A stretch of DNA of 64,000 bases from Buxus sempervirens (taxonomy: Eukaryota; Streptophyta; Magnoliopsida; Buxales; Buxaceae): the NCBI GenBank assembly GCA_947561395.2, contig OX387190.1, positions 21,570,858 to 21,634,857 on the forward strand, given 5' to 3'. Below the pieces are notes generated by a model. That model was given only the letters and a program-made list of their open reading frames with translations, was not told where the DNA came from and did no database searches. Positions 56,394 to 64,000 of this stretch are shown in pieces. The translations under genes and the position numbers were made by a program. The first letter of the stretch is position 1. Each line of letters starts with the position of its first letter.

Positions 56394-57284
56394 AGCTTGA
56401 CTCAACCTGAGTTAATTCAGTCCACGACTCCACGTAAAGACAATCCCTTCTGAAGTTGCAGAAATTTGAGACCCCACCAGAAGAAAAAGATAAAAGAAGT
56501 GTGATAAAATGGTGGATTTACACCAGGTGAATCGACAGGTTTAGGATAGGAGGGTTTGGAGATTGAAAAATTCACTCTCAATAGTTTATGAAGCGAACGA
56601 TGGGAATCCAAATAGAACAAATACAAATGGGCAGGCAGAAATTGCACCAGTAACCTTACTGTAAAGGAGAAACAAGAAGGAAAATCAAATGGGGTTTTGT
56701 CCTTTGAAGCACAGAATCATACTGAAGCATGGGTATCACCATGACTCTGAAAATTTTTGCAAAAATTTAAGTGCATGGGGTGATGAGGTTGTCCTCATAT
56801 ATGCACCAGATGGTTCTGTTAAGAGGGTTTTGAATATTTCAAGAGGAGCCTGTTTTCATCAAATGAATAGAGTGAGAGAGATTAAAGTCCCCACCTCAAT
56901 CCACCTCTTCTTATTAAAATCTTTCACAGATTCACAGGCCAACAACGCTCTCATCTTACTTTTCTTTCTCTGTCGTATTCTTCCTCCCTTATCACATGAC
57001 ACCTCTTTAATCTTAGACTGAAATTTAAATTTGAAGAAGGCCGTGCTGTCTACTGAAATCTTCCAGCGTTAAGCAACTTGGTGAGGGACCGATCAAGTTC
57101 ACGAGTAGCTACACTTTTTGGAGAATCCCGCTTGCTCAAACGATTACATCCATTCACTCACACATCATACACTAAGAAGTTTCAACCACAAAAATCATTT
57201 TCCACCTGCCAAAAATGGCTCCCACATAGATCCTTAACAAGTTGGAATTACTGTCCATGTGGCACACCCATAGGTCCCACTCCC
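56391..57284. other. FAMA upstream region
   Basis: Presumed promoter of the minus-strand FAMA gene. A plus-strand open frame at 56689-57021 (110 codons) has no motif I recognise and is probably fortuitous. No TATA box could be placed confidently. Confidence 0.4.
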
Positions 57285-57515
57285 TGAGTTGAAATCGTCT
57301 GTCTTGCCTCCCTGATTTGCTCCCTGATGTGGTTGTGAGATGCTGCCATGTGGACCATCTCATGGCCAATGTTTTTTCACATGTTATAAATGTATCAAGT
57401 GGACCCTACATAAAGAAACAGTGTTCGTAAGATGCTCCACATGGTAACATCTCATGACCACCTTAAGAAACACTTCAGGGAAACATGGCAGAGGATTTCA
57501 TTCCCCACTCCCTGG
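57285..57515. repeat. MITE-like element (GAAATCGTCTG family)
   Basis: The left end contains GTTGAAATCGTCTGTC and the right end GGCAGAGGATTTCATTCCCC in inverse orientation. The interior has GTGAGATGCTGCCATG and ATGCTCCACATGG, as in the copy at 3930-4098. Confidence 0.4.
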
Positions 57516-58061
57516 GTTGACAGAAAGGACAATGGATGCAACAAACAGTGCTCCATGTGACAAAAAGCAAGGCTCACCAGGAAACTAAACCTGGTGAGAC
57601 ATAGAGACAGCCTTTTCACCAATTCAAAAACAAAGGAAGATTTATTTACAAGGTATGGTACCGTGCATACACGCAAGGTTTGTCATAGAAAGACTCTGTG
57701 GGAGGGAATGATGGACGGTGCAGCTTAGCTTCTATCTACAATGTTATTTGTAGCATATATAGGATGCCGTTCACTTATTGTTTATTCATTTTTTTAGGTT
57801 TTATTTTTTTGTGTAGGACCCACATTAAATGGCACTACTTCAAAACTATAAATAAAAATGTAGATAGAGGCTGTACAGTCCGCCTTCCACTCTGGGACCT
57901 AGCATATACCATTGATCGTCCTCTGTAAGTCACAAAGAATGACTGTGATTAGCCTACATCATCACCCTCAAATGACTTGGCATATTATTTTTTCATTTTG
58001 TTAGAACTTAGTAGTACATGTTTCTTTTTACTGTCTAGAAATGAAAGTACACCTTGAAAAG
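57516..58061. other. Spacer, no gene seen
   Basis: Non-coding mixed-composition DNA between two MITE-like units. Confidence 0.35.
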
Positions 58062-58398
58062 AATTGGTTTTTAGTGATATTTTTTGGAAATAATTTAGAT
58101 TCAGTTGCCCAATTCTTTTTAATTGAAATCAGTGATACTTTTTTAAAATAATTGGGAATCAGTGTCATTTTACTATTCATGAAGAATTTCTTGCAAAATA
58201 CCCACAAAAAACTTTGAAAACCTTTTTACTCATTTTGTTATAAGTGAAGTTTGCAAGTCTTCTGAGGGCATTTTCGAAAGAAATTCTTCATGAAACACTG
58301 ATTCTCAATTATTTAAAAAAGCATCACTAATTCTCAATTAACAAGAATTTGATAACTGAATCTGAATTATTTGAAAAAAGTATAACTAAAAACCAATT
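58062..58398. mobile_element. Foldback MITE with about 130-bp inverted arms
   Basis: Left AATTGGTTTTTAGTGATA and right TATAACTAAAAACCAATT are inverse. Further blocks (AAATAATTTAGATTCAGTT / AACTGAATCTGAATTATTT; ATGAAGAATTTCTTGCAAA / GAAATTCTTCATGAAACAC) pair in order. GAAAAG near both ends may be the target duplication. Non-coding. Confidence 0.7.
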
Positions 58399-59572
58399 TA
58401 GGAAAAGAGCTACAAATAGTAGAAGTTATGTTGGAGCAAATGCGTGCAAAATATGCAAGACAACTGGATGAAGAAGGCAGAAAAAAGGGTGATTCAAGCT
58501 AAGGCGAGGATCAAGAGGAAACTCGAAATAAGCAAGCTAGCTAGTGTGAGGCCTGCTCTAGAGATGGATGCCAGGCAGCAGGATTTGTAAAGAAGAATAA
58601 AGCATGCCATAAGGGCCAAAATAAATATGGTTACCCCAAGAAGGCTTCAAGCTGATATGGGGAAATGCATGCAATCCCAAACAATAACAGGATTAATAAT
58701 GTACCATAATAATAATAATAGCAGGGTTAGTAAAATAACGGATAAGACCTTACTATAATTAGTTAGGCCTCGATTGGTATTCATTCTTGTTACGGGGAAT
58801 GAGTCCCATAAACAAATTATAACAAGTTACTTTTCTCCTTTCATGTTTATTATTTATTCCATTTAGTTTTAATGACTTCTTCCTTTGTTAATTTTTTGAT
58901 TGTCATACCTTTTCATTTAATTTTATTATTTTCTTTTTAACATTTTTACTTATTAATTTGAGCTGTTTCTTCAGTCATTGAAACTTAGAAATGTTTTTGG
59001 TAATTTATTTATTTTTCCTATTCCCAGTTAGATCTTCTACTAAATGTGTCTGTAGCTACTTTGGAAAAAAATACTAAAAGAATTTGATATCAATCTCTTT
59101 TCTTGATATTAAAATTATATGCCCCTGTAAAGTAACCAAAAAAAAATAATAATAATAATTGAGACCCTTGCTATATATAAAACATGGTAAATAAAGATGA
59201 ATTATAGGAAAAGGAAAAATAAGAATCAAATAACTTAGTAATACTTAAAGAACTATAAATCTGTAAAACTATGAAGTATAAAAGAATAGCAAGACATATG
59301 CAAGAACAAAAGATTTAGTTGAAATCTTTACCATGTAGAAAACCTGGTAAATAAATATGAATTATTGGAAAAAGGAAAATAAGATCTAATAACTCATTAA
59401 TACTTAAATAACTAAAACATAGTAAAACTCTAATATAAAGGTAAATAAGAGGAAGCTCGCCGGAAATCTCAATTTGAAACATTCTGGCTTTGACCGAAAA
59501 TTCAATTCGGTTATACTAAAAACCCTTTATAACCGAAATATTATTTCGGTCATAAGTAAATATATGTTTATC
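58399..59572. other. AT-rich spacer, no gene seen
   Basis: No domain-bearing ORF. A word group around ACATGGTAAATAAAGATGAATTA is repeated imperfectly at about 59180 and 59340. Confidence 0.4.
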
Positions 59573-60018
59573 TGTAGACACCCCAAAATTGCACGGTTTT
59601 TGATAAATCTTGAAGGAGAGATATTTTATTGGAATTTTCAATTCTTTGCATTGGGTTTGAGGTACTTAACCCATTTGAATCCAAAACGGAAAAGGAAAAG
59701 GCCCGAATTCAATCTTTTGTGCAAAGTCAAACTTTTTCCGGGTGAATTTTGTTGACTTTTGACCCCAGAAAATGAAATATTTTTTAAAGCCAGATTTCAA
59801 GCTAATTTTTCCCGGTAATCAGGTTTTTAGCCATGTTATTGCATAAAAGAATTTTTTGAGATTTTAAATCTTGGCGAATACCTTGGTTTTAACATATTGA
59901 ACCTTTTTTCCAGACCTGAAAAATCGGAATTTTGCCTAGAACTGGAAAGTTGAATTTTTATTCACTTGGAATTTGGGTCTGGAACTATTTTTAATGGATT
60001 CAAATGGGGGGGTGTTTG

Positions 60019-60100
60019 CTTATTTACATGTAATATCTTAAGTAAATGGAGATTAAAAAATACGAGGACATTTACTTAAACGATATTACATGTAAATAAG
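60019..60100. repeat. Long inverted repeat in U3 of LTR E
   Basis: Same unit as 9126-9207: CTTATTTACATGTAATATC ... GATATTACATGTAAATAAG with about 30-bp arms. Confidence 0.8.
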
Positions 60101-60141
60101 TGTTGCCTGTGTTAAAATTTGGAAAAAAGGCTTTTTTCCTT

Positions 60142-60283
60142 GTATCCGGCAACTCAGGCCGGATACAAGTACCTTTCTTTGTATCCGGTGGAACATACCG
60201 GATACAAGCAGTGCTTAGTGTATCCGGTATTGTATACCGGATACCTTAAGGACCTTGTGTATCCGGCCTGATATACCGGATAC
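60142..60283. promoter_or_regulatory. Dyad array E1: four palindromes, exact 39-bp period
   Basis: GTATCCGG-N9-CCGGATAC starts at 60142, 60181, 60220 and 60259. Arms are identical in all four; the nine-base centres (CAACTCAGG, TGGAACATA, TATTGTATA, CCTGATATA) and the 14-base linkers differ. It lies about 155 bp upstream of the TATA box. Confidence 0.8.
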
Positions 60284-60439
60284 GCAAGTTTTGCTCAAAA
60301 TTAGGGTTTTCCGAGAGCTTTTCACTTTTACCATCATGTCCCTCATTAAATGAGGGGAAATCGCGGAAATAACCTTAGGGTTTAGGTTGGAGGGGTTCTA
60401 GACATTAAGTTGTGTCTACCAATGACCTTAGCCCTTGCC

Positions 60440-60447
60440 TATAAATA
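60440..60447 (+). promoter_or_regulatory. TATA box of LTR E
   Basis: TATAAATA in the family context TTGCCTATAAATAGG. Confidence 0.75.
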
Positions 60448-62069
60448 GGAGTCTCCTCCTTGAGCAAATGACACACAACTCTTGTTTTGAATTCTCGCAA
60501 AGAAGAACTCCAAGAGAAGAAGAAAACCGCTGTGGAATCGTCTCCAGCACTCAGGTAAGCCTCAACTTTTCTTTTTATTTTCTGTCTTTACATTCCTAGA
60601 TCTAGATCTCTTCTTCTACCTTTCTGTAGTGTAAAGCCTTGTTTGTATGTGTGGAAATCCTTCCCCGGCTCAAAGTATCTCAAGACTCCCCTAGCCGTAA
60701 AACGTGAAGGCGGATCTAGGAGAAACGAGACTGGGGATTGACCCTAGTGCTAGAACCTATGTAGCATAAGGCCTTTTTGATTGATTGTAAACCGTTCCAT
60801 ATTCAAAGTACCCTTGATTATCTTAAAGAGAACAGAGGGAAACGATAATGGAACGGAACCCTAGGCTATGCTAGAACCTATTTTATTGAATCTATATGCA
60901 TGTGTATGGATCTTGCTTGGTTTTTTTCACTTTTGCACACATATCACTATTTTGGCGGGATAGGCTCATATTTGGGGTTTATTGCATTTATTGTGATAAA
61001 TCTCAAATAAATGGCCTGAATCAATTCTGGAGTGTTTTTAAATGTTTTTCAAAGGTTTTGGATTCATATCACACGAATCTCACACACTTTGTCAATTTTC
61101 GGATTTGATTTTCTTCAAAAATGGCTTAGCTTGACAGCACCTGTACCCTTACTTCGGACGTCCGTAACTTCATCATCCGGATGAATTTTGGGGCGATTCT
61201 AGAACCATGGGAAAGGTGAGGCTATCTAGTTTATGTCCACCAAATTTCATGATTTTCTATCTAGCCGATTTTTGACACCTCTCTGTCGAAGTTAAGTGGA
61301 CAGTTCAGGTCCAAGTACAGAACTTGTCACTTCGACGGACCGCCATGTGTTTGTTTTAAGTCCGATTCGAGTGATTTTTATTTCTGAGTACTCCTTTATG
61401 AGTCTATTTTCAAATCCAGTTGGTTTCATAATTTTTGAACTCCATTTGAATTATTGGTAGCCGATTTACTCAGAACTGCTCATTTGCATTTTTCTGGGTA
61501 AATCTGTGATCTTCGGGGCCTGTTCGGGAGACCACCCAAGGCACACCCGAAGGGATTTTTGTATGAGGCTAGTTTCTATGCAAAGATGGCCATACAAACT
61601 TCAATCACACCAAATTTCGTGGACTTTTATGTAGTGGATTTTCCTAGACAATTTTCCAAAGTTGCCCACTTACCACTTTTAAAAATCCCCAGCAGCAACT
61701 TCAAAGGAGCATAACTCCTAGATTTTTCATCGGAATGAAATGAAATTTTGTACTAGACTCTTGTTTACCCTAATCTTTCAAATGGATTTGGTTTGGGTCA
61801 ATTTAGAATCGGATTTGAATGATTTCAAGGCAAATGGTATAATTTTTACCAAATTTGATTTAACTTGGTTTTGAGCAATTTGTGCTTTGATTTCCATCTT
61901 TTGAGATATTCCAGAAATGATATTGACATAAGAGAGGATCTAAAATCCATTTAGATCTTCATGTGAAAATATCATACATTGTTCCTTTTTCAAAGCTTTT
62001 TCATGATTTTTAGCAAGCTTCTTATTTTCTTTTTAGCATGAACATACACTTGGCAACAACTTCGTGTGG

Positions 62070-62104
62070 ATGAGTGGGGGTGCCTAACACCTTCCCCCGT
62101 TCAT
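62070..62104 (+). other. Conserved RNA hairpin in LTR E
   Basis: ATGAGTGGGGG and CCCCCGTTCAT pair as RNA (two G-U pairs) around a 13-base loop with GCCTAACACC. Confidence 0.6.
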
Positions 62105-62323
62105 AATCTAATCCCCTTACCCATCTCTGGATTTGATTTTCAAGTAGGGTTATTTTTACCCTAGAATTTGTCTTTTGGCTATTTTTGCCTTACTTTTGAA
62201 CTCTTTTGGTGTCCATTCTCACCCCAAAATCTCGAATGGTGGCGACTCTCCCAATTTTTGCGTTGAGCCCGTGTGTTGACGGAGGGACGATCACTCCGGT
62301 GATTTTTTCCCATGTCTCACAAC

Positions 62324-62341
62324 TGGCGACTCTGCTGGGGA
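62324..62341 (+). other. Primer-binding site of element E
   Basis: TGGCGACTCTGCTGGGGA, two bases after the LTR end. Its first ten bases are repeated inside U5 of LTRs A, B, D and E. Confidence 0.75.
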
Positions 62342-62587
62342 CTGTGGATTTAAGCCGTTTTGTGTATTTGTTCATGCTTTTTCTTACTTTTGAATGCTTG
62401 CTATTTTGTTTAATTTATTGGTGTATATTAGTGTATTCTAAATCTGATTGGGATGCTTTTAAATTTTACATTGATAAAGGCATGTGTGTATGCTTGAATA
62501 TGCTTAGGATCATGTTTAGGGCCTTACCTTGTTGTGCATGCCTACTTGTTTTTTTGTTTGCCTTGTGTTAGGAGGTTCTTAGTGCCA

Positions 62588-62960
62588 TGATTTGAGCATG
62601 AAAACATTGAGCAAAAATCTGTAAATACAGTAGCCATTAGGATGGTTTTCAAGCATGTTTTCCCTCATTAAAACACTTTTGTATCATGTCAAGTAGTTGC
62701 TAAATTTTTAGGCATTAATTTGGGGTATAAGTGATACACTTTGAGCATGAAAGCAATAAAAAAAAATCTGGAAATTCTAGTGTATGATTTGAGAGATTTC
62801 AAGCATATTTTACCTCATTGAAACACTTTTGAACCATGCCAAGTAAGTGCTAAAATTTTAGGCTTCAATTTGGGGTAAATGGTACACTTTGAGCATGAAA
62901 AAGAGCATAAAAATCTGGAATTTTAGGAATGCTTTTGGGTTTCAAGCATGTTTACATGAT
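62588..62960 (+). repeat. Imperfect tandem repeat in the leader of element E
   Basis: TTTGAGCATGAAA starts units at 62591, 62750 and 62888 (periods 159 and 138). Each is followed by AAAATCTG, TTTCAAGCAT and, in the first two, ACCATGCCAAGTA-like words. Confidence 0.7.
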
Positions 62961-63713
62961 TTAATTGTTGTTTGTGCAAATAACATGTTTTGTATACCAC
63001 TTTTTGGGCATGTAATATTTTTGTGCATATTTAGTTGTTTTGGTGCTTGCTTGCTTGTATTTAGCTTCATTATTTTGTCATATGTACCTTGGCTTGAAAT
63101 TGAATGCATGGCTACGAAAAAGAGTGGCAAGGGGCTGGGACGTTATGAATGTTACCACAATTTCAAATTGCACTTGAGCACTTGAAACAATTTGCACAGC
63201 CTACCCTTTACCTATTAGGAAGTTGAACCATGAATGTGTGTAGCTTGGCGCACCGAGGTCGTGACTTCGGAAAGCGAAAGTGAAAACATTTACCTTAGAA
63301 TTTGTGTCAATGATGTGATGACAATGGGATCTGTGATTCGATTCCGGGCATCACTAGACTTGAGTTCTAAGTTGCCAATTAAGCCAAAACCCAAAAACCA
63401 TACGCTTGAAGGTGGAGAAACACGTTTTCGGCTAAAAGCACACAATTGCGTTTGGGGAATTGGGTGTAAATGTGGGAAGGCCGTTTGCATGGTTTACAGG
63501 CCAAGGTATAATGTGAATACCATATTGAATGAAGGTAATGCAAGGTGGCAAGGTAAAACCATGTTCCTTTCCTAAATTTGGGGAATTTTGCAAGTATGGT
63601 GTCCAAGCCCAATTTGGGGCAAGTTTTGAAGGTCAAATTAAGGTGAATATCAATTGGGAATGAAAAAAAAACTAATCGGGTGAAAAAATGAGTCAAAAAG
63701 GGCCATTTCGGCA

Positions 63714-63855
63714 ATAACCGGCAACTCAGGCCGGTTAATAACAGCTCTAATCATATCCGGTATATATTTCCGGATACAAAGGCATATGCATATATCCGGT
63801 TATGATGACCGGATACAATAAGGCATATTCTTATCCGGAATATTATACCGGATAC
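63714..63855. promoter_or_regulatory. Dyad array E2 in the leader: four palindromes, exact 39-bp period
   Basis: Units start at 63714, 63753, 63792 and 63831. The core is ATCCGG-N9-CCGGAT (AACCGG-N9-CCGGTT in the first). The first centre CAACTCAGG is identical to that of the first unit of E1. Arms are less uniform than in E1. Confidence 0.75.
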
Positions 63856-64000
63856 ATTCAAAAAATGCACAAATTGGCTTTTCAGACCAAATTTTCAGAA
63901 CAAAATGCCTAAAACACTGTGGATAACCCTTAGGCACCCCGAAAATAACATAAGAAATGTTCCCAAAAATACAAAATCAAAAAAAATATATACAAAAAAA

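Larger units (their letters stand above)
59573..62321 (+). repeat. 5' LTR E
   Basis: Contains a U3 inverted repeat (60019-60100), a 39-bp-period dyad array (60142-60283), TATA box at 60440, leader splice-donor-like CAGGTAAG at 60552, CCGTAAAACGTGAAG at 60695, a hairpin (62070-62104) and U5 TGGCGACTCT (62240-62249). Nearest relative in the window is LTR B. Confidence 0.85.
59573..64000 (+). mobile_element. 5' end of LTR retrotransposon E (LTR, PBS, leader), runs off right edge
   Basis: LTR 59573-62321 (2749 bp) starts TGTAGACACCCC and ends GTCTCACA, as LTRs A and B do. Two bases later TGGCGACTCTGCTGGGGA (62324) is a primer-binding site; I associate this sequence with the Arg-tRNA type reported for Ogre/Tat-like elements, from memory. 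No gag ORF is reached before 64000, so the leader is at least 1.6 kb, again reminiscent of large Ogre-like elements. No 3' LTR is in the window. Confidence 0.82.

Noticed and set aside
56689-57021. 110-codon plus-strand frame upstream of FAMA
   Set aside because: No known motif, lies in the presumed FAMA promoter; coding status not supportable.
60142-60283. Binding sites for a Gal4-type factor
   Set aside because: Spacing is alike (N11) but half-site order is opposite and plants are not known to have fungal-type zinc-cluster regulators; only the geometric likeness is reported.
62324-62341. A tRNA gene at the TGGCGACTCT words
   Set aside because: Only a primer-binding-site-length match follows an LTR end; no cloverleaf can be drawn.

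Overview
This window is nuclear DNA of a flowering plant, most likely a eudicot with a repeat-rich genome. It holds spliced plant genes (a FAMA-type stomatal bHLH regulator and two small cysteine-rich defensin-like genes) in a background of LTR retrotransposons, a LINE, a Helitron, a CACTA element and MITEs. There is no bacterial or organellar gene order. The species cannot be fixed from sequence alone.

Layout. 1-69: start of a secreted-protein gene on the minus strand that leaves the left edge. 70-6450: AT-rich DNA with a solo LTR (1204-3849), MITE-like copies and a TRIM (5777-6142). 6454-11558: two solo LTRs (A and B) of one superfamily. 11559-17265: AT-rich DNA with a tandem duplication and a retroelement-like block. 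17266-19093: related solo LTR C, minus strand. 19628-33320: a complete but dead minus-strand Ty3/gypsy element of Tat type (1098-bp LTRs, TSD ATAGT, gag-pro-RT-RH-aRNH-IN). It also carries an opposite-strand plant-mobile-domain ORF. Its integrase is split by solo LTR D (22964-25438). 34387-36313: a non-autonomous Helitron. 36560-41863: a LINE with a 16-bp TSD and two internal insertions. 42060-54500: a duplicated region with two defensin-like genes, Copia RT remnants and a 4.7-kb Pack-CACTA element (44363-49087) carrying pieces of at least three host genes (Ran, a probable tomosyn-like gene, a probable AtuA-like gene). 54825-56358: an apparently intact four-exon FAMA gene, minus strand. 57000-59570: MITEs and AT-rich spacer. 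59573-64000: 5' LTR E, primer-binding site and leader of an element that leaves the right edge.

Most unusual signal. LTRs A-E start with TGTAGACACC (TGTTAGCACC in D) and end in CACA. Each carries, upstream of its TATA box, an array of short inverted repeats obeying one rule: CCG-N11-CGG. In A and D the half-sites alternate CCG/CGG every 14 bp (period 28). In E they repeat every 39 bp, with four units in the LTR and four more in the leader. The bases around the half-sites differ between LTRs while the grid is kept. I know of no description of this architecture. The same LTRs share an RNA hairpin with compensatory changes and a U5 copy of the first ten bases of the primer-binding site.

Functionally, the host genes appear unrelated to one another: stomatal guard-cell identity (FAMA) and secreted defence-type peptides. 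The rest is transposon biology: nested insertion, LTR-LTR recombination to solo LTRs, gene-fragment capture, and decay by nonsense mutation. All coordinates and repeat counts were read by eye, with no alignment run.
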